A DNA stretch of 59,311 nucleotides, taken from assembly GCA_023399215.1 (NCBI GenBank), contig JAEWQJ010000006.1, positions 1 through 59,311 of the forward strand, given 5' to 3'. Below, one piece after another: positions 8,421-17,790 of the stretch. Source of the DNA: Methanobacteriota archaeon. Its GTDB lineage: Archaea > Halobacteriota > Methanosarcinia > Methanosarcinales > Methanosarcinaceae. Position numbers and translations under genes: made by a program. Position 1 is the first letter of the stretch. The number at the start of each line of letters is the position of its first letter. The notes under the pieces are model-generated. The model was not told where the DNA came from. It searched no databases and saw only the letters and a program-made list of their open reading frames with translations.

Positions 8421-9320
8421 ATGGAACTGAAGAGAGAGAACGTGCTTATTGAAGCCCTGCCTTATATGCAGGAGTTCTATGACTCAATCATGGTTATAAA
8501 AGTGGGCGGAAATGCAATGGTTAGCGCCCAGATCATGGAGGATATTATAAAAGATGTTGTGCTCCTGCGCTATGTGGGAATCAAACCTGTTATTGTACAC
8601 GGGGGTGGGCCTGAGATTACGGAAAAAATGGAGCGGATGGGCAAGAAAGCTGAGTTTTTCCAGGGATTACGTATTACAGATGACGAGACAATGGAAATTG
8701 CCAGGATGGTACTTGTCGGAAATATCAATACCAAAATTGTATCTCTTATTGGGGTTTGCGGAGGAAAAGGTATTGGACTTACTGGATACGATGGAAGAAT
8801 GATCCTTGGTCATAAGCAGGCTGTAAAGAAAGTAGTGATTAACGGTATTGAGACTGAAGTTGATATCGGCTGGGTTGGGGAGTGTGAGGTAATTAATCCT
8901 GATATTCTCAATATAGTACTTGAAAACGGTTACATTCCTGTCATTTCTCCTATTGCTGTGGATGCGAAAGGCAATGCCCTGAATATTAATGCCGATATAG
9001 TGGCAGGTGACATTGCTGCATCTTTGCATGCTAAAAAGCTTATTCTGATGACTGATGTCTCAGGGCTGCTTAGAGATATAAATGATCCCAGTAGCCATAT
9101 CTCCCGTGTAACTCTGGACGATATTGATCACCTTATCGATGAAGGCGTTATACAGGGTGGCATGATCCCAAAACTCAAAGGCGCAGCAGTCGCAGTAAAA
9201 AACGGGGTTGAAAGGGCTCATATAATAAATGGAAGTGTTTCTCACTCCATGCTTCTTGAACTCTTTACTGATCGCGGAGTCGGAACCATGGTTCACAAGT
9301 TCAAAAAGCCAGAAGATTAA
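8421..9320 (+). CDS. argB: Acetylglutamate kinase
   Basis: A 299-residue amino-acid kinase that phosphorylates N-acetylglutamate in arginine synthesis. It carries the Lys-Gly nucleotide loop MVIKVGGNAM (about residues 25-34), the GGG substrate loop PVIVHGGGPEI, NINADIVAGDIAASL, LMTDVSGLL and the closing GGMIPKLKGAAVAVKNGV. Length is usual for the family. No other arg gene adjoins it; a GNAT acetyltransferase follows 74 bases later and could be a partner only by guilt of proximity. The start has a TATA box at leaderless distance. Confidence 0.95.
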   Translation: MELKRENVLIEALPYMQEFYDSIMVIKVGGNAMVSAQIMEDIIKDVVLLRYVGIKPVIVHGGGPEITEKMERMGKKAEFFQGLRITDDETMEIARMVLVGNINTKIVSLIGVCGGKGIGLTGYDGRMILGHKQAVKKVVINGIETEVDIGWVGECEVINPDILNIVLENGYIPVISPIAVDAKGNALNINADIVAGDIAASLHAKKLILMTDVSGLLRDINDPSSHISRVTLDDIDHLIDEGVIQGGMIPKLKGAAVAVKNGVERAHIINGSVSHSMLLELFTDRGVGTMVHKFKKPED

Positions 9321-9394
9321 TTATAAACGACCCGGAGCTTTATAACTACCTCTAGTTTCCGATTAATTTTGATATAAGAGTTCAAGAGGTATTT

Positions 9395-9901
9395 ATGAAT
9401 CTACTTATCAGACCTGTCAGGTTAAGTGATGCTCAGGACATCAATGAGATGCGAAGGCAAAAAGATGTCAGGGCACACACACTTGCCCTTCCTACCGAAA
9501 CCATTGAGTTTACAGAAGGATTCCTGAGGAGTATGGGCAGCGATGACCATGTACTGGTATCCGAATCCGAAGGAAAAGTTGTCGGAATTGTAGGGATACA
9601 TCTTCTAAAGGGTATCAGGCAGAGACATTCAGCCTTTCTTGGAATTATGGTAAGGACTGAATATCAGGGTCAGGGTATTGGGAAAAACTTGATGAAAAAC
9701 ATTCTCGACCTCGCCGATAACTGGCTTATGCTAGTAAGAATCGAGCTTGATGTTACTGCAGACAATAAAAAAGCTATCAGTCTTTACCAGTCTTTTGGTT
9801 TTAAGATTGAGGGGACAAAAAAATACGCAATAATAAATGATGGGAAATATGCTGACCTTCTCATGATGGCCAGGTACAATATTCCCGCACAGTTCAAATA
9901 A
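9395..9901 (+). CDS. GNAT family N-acetyltransferase
   Basis: A 168-residue acetyltransferase. N-terminal IRPVRLSDAQDINEM begins the fold, the acetyl-CoA loop is RTEYQGQGIGKNLM (motif A, Q-x-x-G-x-G), and motif B follows as LDVTADNKKAISLYQSFGFK. The pattern fits the RimJ/RimL or PhnO-like broad group acting on small amines or protein N termini; the substrate cannot be read from sequence. AAGAGGT lies about five bases before ATG 9395. It lies 74 bases after argB on the same strand and converges on RaSEA. Confidence 0.85.
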   Translation: MNLLIRPVRLSDAQDINEMRRQKDVRAHTLALPTETIEFTEGFLRSMGSDDHVLVSESEGKVVGIVGIHLLKGIRQRHSAFLGIMVRTEYQGQGIGKNLMKNILDLADNWLMLVRIELDVTADNKKAISLYQSFGFKIEGTKKYAIINDGKYADLLMMARYNIPAQFK

Positions 9902-9934
9902 AGAGTCCAAATAAAAAAAGAATTTTTACGATTC

Positions 9935-11008
9935 TTAATCTAAAATAGGTGCTCCGTAGGTAAAGTCTTCAAGTTCCAGGACTTTCCTCCAGAGTTCTTT
10001 GCATTCACAGTCTGTTTTGCTGAGATCTTCTGGATTCTGGGTAAGTGAAAAAGTCCTGAGAGAGTCTGCGACGTCTGAGCTGCAGATTTTACAATTGTGA
10101 GGGCCGCGTTTTGAGCCTGCACCTACTGGATCGGACATAAGAGGAAGGTCTGGGTGAGCGGCTTTTGCCCTTTGCAGGATTTCTACAATACTCCAGAGCC
10201 AGGGAGGGCGATATTGTCCTTTTTCCCAGAGCGCTTCGACAAGGGTACCTTTCTGGACATTACAGAGGTTGATTGAGATTGTGTCAGAGTAAGGGGCCGC
10301 ATCATCTATGGAACGGATAATGTCCTCAATGGCCTGGCGTTCTGAGAGAAAGAGAGGTTTTAGCATCAGGTAGGCTTTAACAGTTGCCCCATTTTTCCTT
10401 GATATCTCTGCGGCGCGAACAAAATCCCTGAAGGTAAAACCTTTATTAATAGAGTCCCTGCGGATTCTGTCCGAGCTTGTTTCCAGCCCGAAAGCCAGCT
10501 CAAAGGGCTTATTTTTCAGGATCTTGAGACATTCCTGTACGTTCTCTTCAGTTACGAAGTTAGGGCGGGTTTCCGCAAGTACCTTGACTACTCTGGGATC
10601 GTCTGCAAGAGTTTTGAGGATTTCATCTCTTGCCTCAGAAGGAACTTCCTGCTCGTCAAGAAAACTGCCTGATGTGAAAATTTTTACCATAAACTCAGGG
10701 AATTTTTCAGCTTTCTTCATTGCTCTTGCAAGCTGGGCCTTATAATCCTCCAGAGTTGGGGGCTCACTTGCGCAGTCATAGACATAACCGCACATAGTAC
10801 ACCCTCCGGCTTTTCCCCAGCGGCATCCTGCGCTCTTGAAGATTACAGTTAAAGTCTTTACCTGAGTTTCATTTACAAGGTCGACTCCTGTCCAGCTTGC
10901 GGCAGGTTCATTGGTAGGAGAAGGTCTAACTTTAATCCGTTGTCGGATTTCCATTACTGCTTTATTCAGTGTCATGGGCGTAAAAACTCGCTTTGTGGCT
11001 TGCTTCAT
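9935..11008 (-). CDS. Archaeosine biosynthesis radical SAM enzyme RaSEA
   Basis: A 357-residue radical SAM enzyme. With ArcS it makes archaeosine at position 15 of archaeal tRNA: ArcS attaches lysine to preQ0-tRNA and RaSEA cleaves the adduct. The cluster motif is CRWGKAGGCTMC, a CX7CX2C variant as in this Elp3-like/TIGR01210-type family, followed by GYVYDC. Other features are FTSGSFLD, LETSSDRIR and a C-terminal Cys set (CKICSSDVAD and TDCECKE) that may bind another metal. ATG 11008 has no ribosome binding site. A small hairpin (gaagctg/cagcttc) lies just upstream. Convergent with the GNAT gene. Confidence 0.88.
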   Translation of the reverse strand: MKQATKRVFTPMTLNKAVMEIRQRIKVRPSPTNEPAASWTGVDLVNETQVKTLTVIFKSAGCRWGKAGGCTMCGYVYDCASEPPTLEDYKAQLARAMKKAEKFPEFMVKIFTSGSFLDEQEVPSEARDEILKTLADDPRVVKVLAETRPNFVTEENVQECLKILKNKPFELAFGLETSSDRIRRDSINKGFTFRDFVRAAEISRKNGATVKAYLMLKPLFLSERQAIEDIIRSIDDAAPYSDTISINLCNVQKGTLVEALWEKGQYRPPWLWSIVEILQRAKAAHPDLPLMSDPVGAGSKRGPHNCKICSSDVADSLRTFSLTQNPEDLSKTDCECKELWRKVLELEDFTYGAPILD

Positions 11009-11117
11009 ATTGTAAAAAAGATTTGAAGCTGAGAGCCAGCTTCCTTATTCATTCCTTATATTCTGTACTTTTACTTTTATACTCTGCAACCCTAATTCCA
11101 TTTAAGTGGCCTGTGCT

Positions 11118-12035
11118 TCACTCAAACTCAATAGTCGCAGGCGGTTTTGGTGTGATATCATAAACTACCCTGGCTACTTGCGGAATTTCAGAAGTGATTC
11201 TGGATTCCAGTTTTTTGAGCACATCCCAGGGAAGCTCAAGCGCTTCTGCAGTCATTCCATCTCTGGAGCCTACAGCCCTTACAGCTATTATCCAGCCGTA
11301 AGCCCGGATATCTCCTTTTACGCCTGTTCCCTTGCCAATTACAGCGGCGAAAGTCTGCCAGGGGCAGAACCTGTCAAGAAGTTCTTCTTCAACTATAGAG
11401 TTTGCTTCCCGTGCAACCTCAAGTTTCTCCTCTGTAACTTCTCCAAGAATCCGCACAGCCAGACCAGGTCCGGGGAAAGGCATTCTTTCACAGATTTCGT
11501 CAGGTAGCTTGAGCGCCCAGGCAACTTCCCGAACCTCATCTTTGTAAAGGTCCTCGATAGGTTCAATGATCTTCTTGAAGTCCATTACGCTGGGCAGTCC
11601 TCCAACATTGTGGTGGGACTTGATTCCGCCTTCTGACTCGATTCTGTCAGGGTAAATCGTGCCCTGGATCAGATAATCGGCTTCAAGTTTCCTTGCCTCT
11701 TCTTCAAAGACCCGGATGAAAGTCTCGCCTATAGCCTTCCTTTTCTCTTCAGGGTCAGTTATGCCTTTCAGGGCTGCAAGGAACCTGTCCTTTGCATATA
11801 CAATATCCAGGTTCATGTGGGAGAAAATATGCTTTATTCTCTCGGTTTCTCCTTTTCTCATGAGCCCTGTGTCAATATAGATTGGTTGCAGCCTGCCCCC
11901 TATTGCTCTGTGAGCCAGTTCTGCACAAACAGAACTGTCCACGCCGCCTGAGAGTGCAATAATTGCTCTCCCGTCCTTTATTTCCTTGCTAATTTTCTCA
12001 ACTGCTTTTGGAATGAATTTTTCGGGTTTTACCAT
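11118..12035 (-). CDS. guaAb: GMP synthase, ATP-pyrophosphatase subunit
   Basis: A 305-residue subunit that adenylates XMP and transfers ammonia to form GMP. In archaea the glutaminase domain is a separate protein (GuaAa), which is not in this window. The PP-loop is ALSGGVDSSVC (about residues 28-38); the family segments LIQGTIYPDRIES, KSHHNVGGLP and RMPFPGPGLAVR follow, and the protein ends in ITPKPPATIEFE. AAGGAGC lies upstream of ATG 12035. Transcribed toward RaSEA with a 109-base gap, so co-transcription is possible. Confidence 0.96.
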   Translation of the reverse strand: MVKPEKFIPKAVEKISKEIKDGRAIIALSGGVDSSVCAELAHRAIGGRLQPIYIDTGLMRKGETERIKHIFSHMNLDIVYAKDRFLAALKGITDPEEKRKAIGETFIRVFEEEARKLEADYLIQGTIYPDRIESEGGIKSHHNVGGLPSVMDFKKIIEPIEDLYKDEVREVAWALKLPDEICERMPFPGPGLAVRILGEVTEEKLEVAREANSIVEEELLDRFCPWQTFAAVIGKGTGVKGDIRAYGWIIAVRAVGSRDGMTAEALELPWDVLKKLESRITSEIPQVARVVYDITPKPPATIEFE

Positions 12036-12528
12036 TGAAATGCTCCTTAAATGATGCTGAACTGAAATCCTTTGAAAAAATGATCGTGATCAGTAAAGAC
12101 TATCAGAATTATCTGAATTTGATTATTTTAGTGTGATATATGAATTTGTGCATGGGGTTTTTGATATTTAAAGGTATAGTAAAAGAAGTCTTTAGATAAA
12201 TAAAACCATTTCACTTCTACTGAAATGAAATAAAATTTTAAATACATTTTCTTAATCTGGAAGCTATAAACGGGAAACTAATTTTTTAATTCCCAGTTCT
12301 AATTTTGTTTTATATCTTGCTGCCCAGTAACTTACTGGCTGGTAAGATAACTTCAAAAGAAGTTGAAATCTATTTCCTGAATACTTTATGGAAAACTACG
12401 CTTGATACGAAAAGCAAGTATTCTACATGGGCAGAAACTTACGTCTACTCTTTCCAGAAAATTAAAAATTAGAATTATATACAAAGCTTTTCAAAAAATA
12501 TTCCCATTAAAATCTCGGAGAGGAATTG
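12036..12528. other. AT-rich spacer upstream of guaAb and the small coiled-coil ORF
   Basis: 493 bases with no supported gene. It must carry the guaAb promoter (minus strand) and one for the small rightward ORF. No repeat or RNA structure recognised with confidence. Confidence 0.5.
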
Positions 12529-12672
12529 GTGATAGGAATGGGTAGTGAGAATTATGAGCTTGTCGATACGCTTGAAAGCATTGCAAAGTCCCTGGAAAGT
12601 CTGGCAGAGTCACAGAAAAAAATAGCTGACACTCTGGAATGGATGGTAAAAGACAAGAGATTTGTAGACTGA
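12529..12672 (+). CDS. Small helical protein, 47 residues
   Basis: Short open frame starting at GTG 12529 (47 residues) or ATG 12538 (44 residues). GGAGAGG at 12517-12523 lies five bases before the GTG, a better spacing than the 14 bases to the ATG. The product is one amphipathic, coiled-coil-like helix: ELVDTLESIAKSLESLAES, then QKKIADTLEWMVKDKRFVD, with regular leucine/isoleucine/alanine spacing. Good ribosome binding site and coherent heptads argue for a real gene. A strong hairpin lies about 100 bases downstream. Function unknown. Confidence 0.6.
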   Translation: MIGMGSENYELVDTLESIAKSLESLAESQKKIADTLEWMVKDKRFVD

Positions 12673-12770
12673 CGCGGGAGAATAATTTTGGAATAAGGAA
12701 AAATATACCAGGAATGGAAAACTGCGGAAAACTGAAAACATAGCTGGTTGGCAAAATGGATTATCTTAAG

Positions 12771-12816
12771 AGGAAGATAAGAAGTGCCTGGGTGTAGCCG
12801 CACTCCTTATCTTCCT
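12771..12816 (+). terminator. 17-bp stem-loop
   Basis: Arm aggaagataagaagtgc (12771-12787) and arm gcactccttatcttcct (12800-12816) pair at 16 of 17 positions with a 12-base loop. It follows the small helical ORF and is the strongest hairpin in this gap. It is longer than a usual archaeal terminator and could also be a processed RNA structure. Confidence 0.5.
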
Positions 12817-12904
12817 ATCTTTACCTCATATCAAACATTAATAATGTTGACGCTAGAAACCAGTAAACCACTTGCTTATTACCGCTTTTCAATCCTTTTC
12901 CGAA

Positions 12905-12978
12905 TTTTCCTAATTTGGTGATGTGATTTTTCCTTTCTAACCCTTTTCCTAATTTGGTGATGTAATTTTCCTTTCTAA
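12905..12978. repeat. 39-bp tandem duplication
   Basis: Two near-identical copies of ttttcctaatttggtgatgt plus attttcctttctaa (12905-12940 and 12944-12978), differing by one substitution and a 1-base indel. It lies in the non-coding gap before recQ. The rest of 12673-13386 has no supported gene. Confidence 0.75.
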
Positions 12979-13386
12979 GCTCTTTTTGAACTTTACTATC
13001 CTGATAACTATCTTACATGCATCCAGAGCTTACAGCTAATATATCCGAATACTTTCACCCTGCACACCTGCAACTTAAATATGATGAGCTTAAAACATCA
13101 CAGCGTCATGATTCCATACCTGACACGTTTTATACTGATATCTAATTCCTTACTATACGGGGATAATCTATCATAAAAAAACAGTTTTCATAAAAATAGA
13201 CAAAGTCTATTCTAAAAATTGAAATGTTGAGGATATAGCTGTGTATTAGAGCATATCCATACCTTAATTTTCCTGGGACTTCCGGGTCTATATTCTGGCG
13301 TGACATTGATTCTACAGGTAAAGGGTGATTCGAAAACGAGCACTGAATATGATTTCTTGAAGGCAAGTAAACGTGAGCTTGAGCCA

Positions 13387-15993
13387 ATGCCTTCTCTGTC
13401 CGCCAGAATGTATTCAACCCTGCACCAGTATTTTGGATACACTTCCTTTCGCCCGTTGCAGGAGGAAATTATCAGGGATGTTCTTGAGAGGAAAGACGTT
13501 TTTGTGCTCATGCCTACCGGCGGGGGCAAATCGATATGCTACCAGTTGCCTGCTCTTCTCATGGAAGGAGTTACAGTTGTTGTTTCTCCCCTTATCTCTC
13601 TGATGAAAGACCAGGTTGACGGGCTTGAAGCAAATGGGATTGCTGCAGCTTGCATGAACAGTACCCAGAGCGCCAGAGAAAACCGTGATGTAAAGACGGC
13701 TTTTCTCGAAAACCGGTTAAAAGTCCTTTACGTTGCTCCTGAAAGGCTTATGATGCCAGGAACCCTTGCCTTTTTAAAGAAAGGAAAGGTCAGCCTCTTT
13801 GCAATTGACGAAGCGCACTGCATTTCCGAGTGGGGGCATGATTTCCGACCTGAGTACAGGAAATTGAAACTTTTGAGGGATCCTAAAACAGGCTTTTCTG
13901 ATATCCCAATTATTGCGCTTACGGCAACAGCCACAGAAAGGGTTCGAGAAGATATCATATCACAACTCAATCTTCATCTTCCTCCGGAAAAAGGTCCTTA
14001 CGTAGCCAGTTTTAACCGGAAAAACCTTTACTATGAAGTCAGGCCAAAGAAGGAGACTTTTTCCGAGATTGCTGACTACCTGCGCAGGCATAGAGGTGAA
14101 GCAGGAATTATTTACTGCCAGAGCCGAAATAGTGTCGAGGGCCTTACAAAAAAACTGAACCTTGCGGGTTTCAGGGCTCTTCCCTACCATGCAGGGCTTT
14201 CGGATACCGAGAGAAACCGAAACCAGGAGATGTTCATTAAAGATGATGTGGACATCATAGTAGCTACAATCGCTTTTGGGATGGGAATTGATAAGTCCAA
14301 CGTACGTTTTGTAATACACTATGACCTTCCCAGAAATCTTGAAAGCTACTATCAAGAAACCGGTAGAGGAGGAAGGGATGGAAGCCCATGCGAATGTATC
14401 CTTTTTTTCAGTAGAGGGGACCGTTTCAAGATTGAGTACTTTATTTCACAGAAGACAAATGAAAAGGAGAAGGACATTTCTCTGGTGCAGTTAAGGCAAA
14501 TGGTAGCTTATTGCGAGGGAAATAAATGCAGGCGTCAGACCTTGATGGAGTACTTTGGTGAAGAGCTCTCAGAGCCCTGTGGGAACTGTGACTGCTGCCT
14601 TACTCCGAAAGATACCTTTGACGGAACTGAAGCTGCTAAGAAATTGATAACCTGCGTTCAGGAACTGAATCAGCGCTTTGGCACTAATTATGTTATTGAT
14701 GTCCTCACAGGCTCAAAGAATAAAAAGGTCCGACAAAACCGTCATGAAAGGTTGAAAAGTCACGGCAGTGGCCTGGAGTTCACAAAAGAACAATGGAAAT
14801 CATTAGCTTCCGAAATGATAAACACCGGTCTTCTGGATATAAGTGGGACAAAGTATCCTTTATTGAAGCTTAATGCCATGAGCAGAAAAATACTGAAAGG
14901 GCTGGAACAAGTAGAGCTTGTCTGCCCTGAAGGCTTTGTTCCTGAAGCTGAAGAAAGTTTCGTGCCTTCTACAGTGACCGGTACAAAAGGCAAAAAAGCC
15001 GACGATCTAAGTTTCTCTGAGGAAAAGACTTTTCCTGAAAAATTTTCAGTTGCTTCTGACATCCTGAAAGCGTCAGAGGCGAAAAAATCTGTAATTTCCG
15101 GAAAAGAGCCTGATCCTATCCTTTTTGAGCGGTTAAGAGCTCTGAGAAAGGAAATTTCTATTAAGAGAAATCTTCCTCCTTACATTATTTTCTCTGATAC
15201 TTCTCTTAAGGAAATGGCTACAAGATTTCCTCATAACCTTGAGGAGTTCCATTCCATTACAGGAGTTGGAGAACATAAACTAAAAAAATATGGGGATATT
15301 TTTCTCAAGGAAATCGAAAACTACTGCAGAGATTACAGTTTAGTACCTGCTGAGAAACCTGCTGAAAAACTTGAACAATTAGATGGCGTCTGTAAAGACT
15401 CTGAACAAAAGGGAATAAGCTCGAAAGAAATTGCTCAAAATGATGAAAATCTCAAAGCTGAAGTTGAGATATTCGAGACTAAAATGCCCAATCCCGAGGC
15501 TGGCAACATCAACAGCCTGGAAGCCTGCAACTTACCGACAAAAAAGGCAAGGTATCTGGATACGAGCATTCAGGACTGGTCAGAGCAGAACTCTTCGGCA
15601 GAGATCTCGCCTGAGTTAGAGGCTGCAAGTGTCACCAGAGCGGGTTCTTCTACCTCCGGTTCTTTTGAAGTGGATTCTCTGCAAAGAACTTTCTCTCTTT
15701 TTACGAAAGGGCTTGGAATCGATGAAATTGCTGACATCCAGGGTACGAGTACTAGAGCCATTTTCGGGCAACTTGAACAGCTCACTCTTTCTGGAAACGT
15801 CAAGGGTATTGGAGGACTTTTACCTCCCGAAAGACAAAAGCAGATAAATGCTACCCTGAAAAGTTTAGAAGTTGAGCTGGATTCCCTGCTTCGGACAAGG
15901 TTGGGTGAGAACTGTCAGGAAGAAGAAATGAAATTTGTCAGGGCCCTCCTTCTGTCCAGAATTTGCTTTTCCCAGTCTGAAAACGGCAAGTAA
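13387..15993 (+). CDS. recQ: RecQ-type DNA helicase with HRDC and HTH_40 domains
   Basis: An 868-residue 3'-5' superfamily 2 helicase for recombination and fork repair. In order: FGYTSFRPLQEEII, Walker A MPTGGGKS, DEAH box AIDEAHCISEWGHDFRPEY, motif VI YYQETGRGGRDG, zinc-binding Cys set (CEGNKC then CGNCDCC), a winged-helix region to about residue 515, a charged linker, an HRDC domain (about 585-660), a second Ser/Glu-rich linker, and a C-terminal HTH_40-like domain (SLFTKGLGIDEIADIQGTST). Bacterial RecQ is about 600 residues, so the extra C-terminal module is notable. The frame opens at GTG 13300; ATG 13387 (MPSLSARMYSTL) or 13408 fits the family start better. The choice is uncertain. Confidence 0.92.
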   Translation: MPSLSARMYSTLHQYFGYTSFRPLQEEIIRDVLERKDVFVLMPTGGGKSICYQLPALLMEGVTVVVSPLISLMKDQVDGLEANGIAAACMNSTQSARENRDVKTAFLENRLKVLYVAPERLMMPGTLAFLKKGKVSLFAIDEAHCISEWGHDFRPEYRKLKLLRDPKTGFSDIPIIALTATATERVREDIISQLNLHLPPEKGPYVASFNRKNLYYEVRPKKETFSEIADYLRRHRGEAGIIYCQSRNSVEGLTKKLNLAGFRALPYHAGLSDTERNRNQEMFIKDDVDIIVATIAFGMGIDKSNVRFVIHYDLPRNLESYYQETGRGGRDGSPCECILFFSRGDRFKIEYFISQKTNEKEKDISLVQLRQMVAYCEGNKCRRQTLMEYFGEELSEPCGNCDCCLTPKDTFDGTEAAKKLITCVQELNQRFGTNYVIDVLTGSKNKKVRQNRHERLKSHGSGLEFTKEQWKSLASEMINTGLLDISGTKYPLLKLNAMSRKILKGLEQVELVCPEGFVPEAEESFVPSTVTGTKGKKADDLSFSEEKTFPEKFSVASDILKASEAKKSVISGKEPDPILFERLRALRKEISIKRNLPPYIIFSDTSLKEMATRFPHNLEEFHSITGVGEHKLKKYGDIFLKEIENYCRDYSLVPAEKPAEKLEQLDGVCKDSEQKGISSKEIAQNDENLKAEVEIFETKMPNPEAGNINSLEACNLPTKKARYLDTSIQDWSEQNSSAEISPELEAASVTRAGSSTSGSFEVDSLQRTFSLFTKGLGIDEIADIQGTSTRAIFGQLEQLTLSGNVKGIGGLLPPERQKQINATLKSLEVELDSLLRTRLGENCQEEEMKFVRALLLSRICFSQSENGK

Positions 15994-16140
15994 AACCCTT
16001 TTCTACAAATTTCGCTGTTTTTCTTCGGTTTTTATGATTTTCTGGTCTCTTTTGTTCTCACTGCTTTTTGTTCTCACTGTTCTTTATTTTTATCTATGTT
16101 TTATTCTTGTTTTTTTCCGAATTCCTGAAGATGGGGTCAT

Positions 16141-17421
16141 TCAACGTTTTTCCCATTTTTTCAGGTTCATAATCTCAGACAGCGTCCCGCCTCTCTTGAT
16201 TTCATCGAAGAGTCTTTTTTCGGTTTTGTAAACTTCTTTTGCTCTTCTTGCCAGCTCGTATGCCCTCTCTGCTGGAATTACCACAACACCGCTTTCATCG
16301 CCCACTATATAATCTCCTGGCTTGACGGTCTGGCCACCGCAGGTAATTTCAGCGTTGATTTCTCCAAAACCTTTAGGATCTCCGGCGTTGGGTACGGTAT
16401 TACTCGTATAAATCGGAAGTCCCAGGGTTTCAACTTCATCAATATCTCTAACAGCACCCTCTATTACCAAGCCTGCAATTCCCTTGTTCAAGGCGCTCCA
16501 GGTTGCAAGCCCTCCCCAGCAGGCAACATCCTTATTTTCGTTGTAAATAACGATTACGTCTCCTTCTTTTGCAATATCAATTGCTTCCACGGGTTTTGCC
16601 CAGTCTCCGGGAAAAGTCTGCACGGTAACTGCGGTTCCTACCATTTTTCCTCTTACCAGAGGATGAATGCCTTTCATTGCACCTTTCCGGTGCATGGCAT
16701 CAGAAATATTTGAAGTGGATACTTCCATAAGAATTTCTCTGATTTCCTGGTCTACAGTGCTAATACTGCAGATCTCTACAGCGTCTGGGGAGTCCACACT
16801 CTGCCTTATTTTTCTGGCGGCTTCGGTTACGTTGTCAGAATGGGTGATATTCCCTCCGACAATTACAACTTTTGCTCCAGCCTTGACGGCTTGCACTGCA
16901 CTATTTGCATCAAGCCCTCCAGCGACTGCAAGCTGTACGTTGACTCTCTGTGAAATTTCCCTGAGAAGTGCTATGGGGTCTTTTCCCATCATCTGCTGGT
17001 CTATGCCTATGTGTACATTAACATAGTCCACGCCCAGAGCCTCAAGTTCAATTACTCTTTTTACAGGATCAGGAGCTGAAATGAGGTCTGCCATTAACCT
17101 GACTCCGTATTTGTGGGATGAACGGAGTGCATCAAGTAATGTAGAATCATCTGCACTCCCTAGCACAATAACAACATCAGCTCCAGCTTTTGCTGCCATC
17201 TCGACTTCTATAGCGCCTGTATCTACAGTTTTCATGTCTGCCAGAATCGTCCGGTCTGGAAAAGCTTTCCTCATGGTGCGGATTGCGTCCATCCCCTCAC
17301 TTTTGATTAGAGGGGTTCCAATTTCGATCCAGTCCGCACCTCCTGCTATTGCCTCTTTTGCAATCTCTACCGCACGATCCAATTCCAGAAGATCAAGTGC
17401 AACCTGAATTATGGGAACTAT
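16141..17421 (-). CDS. 3-hexulose-6-phosphate synthase / RraA-like fusion, apparent ATA start
   Basis: A 426-residue fusion. The N-terminal half (about 1-210) is an orotidine-decarboxylase-fold 3-hexulose-6-phosphate synthase: first strand IIQVALDLLELDRAVEIAKE, then GTPLIKSEGM, ILADMKTVDTG, VNVHIGIDQQ and GGLDANSA. In archaea this enzyme serves pentose supply in reverse. The C-terminal half is RraA/aldolase-like: VSTSNISDAMHRKG, VEGAVRD-type motif EGAVRDIDE, and GDYIVGDESGVVVIP. A TGA lies just upstream of codon GGT, and the only codon near the excellent GAGGTGAT (17425-17432) is ATA (17419-17421), eight bases past GAGG. The first canonical start, TTG 17382, would delete strand 1 with its family Asp. 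Transcribed alone. Confidence 0.9.
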   Translation of the reverse strand: MVPIIQVALDLLELDRAVEIAKEAIAGGADWIEIGTPLIKSEGMDAIRTMRKAFPDRTILADMKTVDTGAIEVEMAAKAGADVVIVLGSADDSTLLDALRSSHKYGVRLMADLISAPDPVKRVIELEALGVDYVNVHIGIDQQMMGKDPIALLREISQRVNVQLAVAGGLDANSAVQAVKAGAKVVIVGGNITHSDNVTEAARKIRQSVDSPDAVEICSISTVDQEIREILMEVSTSNISDAMHRKGAMKGIHPLVRGKMVGTAVTVQTFPGDWAKPVEAIDIAKEGDVIVIYNENKDVACWGGLATWSALNKGIAGLVIEGAVRDIDEVETLGLPIYTSNTVPNAGDPKGFGEINAEITCGGQTVKPGDYIVGDESGVVVIPAERAYELARRAKEVYKTEKRLFDEIKRGGTLSEIMNLKKWEKR

Positions 17422-17790
17422 AGTATCACCTCAAGCGGGAAATAAGAAAAGCTGAAATTTTCAAATATTTCTATATCAGCTGTTCTGTATGTTTTCATTT
17501 CTGTTTTACTCCGGATTTATTCTTTCGGACTTCCGGGTTTTTATATCGATTCTTTTAATTTAATTCTCTTAAATTTATCCTTTTATTTTTAATCGAATTA
17601 TCTAATTTTTATATGTGAGTTTTTCATTACCTATATTTCTTTTTATTTGCGACTGTTTTTGTGTTCGTGATGTTATTTTATGTCTGACATTCACAGATAA
17701 AAAATAAATATTAGCCAGTTATAAAAAATGAATATTAGCCAGTTGTCGTAGGAATTTGATCAATGCTATAATATTTATTGGGGGATGACA
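17422..17790. other. Divergent spacer between hps-rraA and a DUF5788 gene
   Basis: AT-rich, no gene seen. It contains a 15-16-base direct repeat aatattagccagtt (17707-17720 and 17731-17744, period 24) close to the start of the rightward gene, which might be an operator. Confidence 0.4.
17425..17432 (-). promoter_or_regulatory. Ribosome binding site deciding the hps-rraA start
   Basis: GAGGTGAT on the minus strand, near-perfect complement to the 16S rRNA tail, placed so that ATA rather than an ATG occupies the start position. The MC1 gene in this window has the same GAGGTGA-to-start spacing with a normal ATG. Confidence 0.75.
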
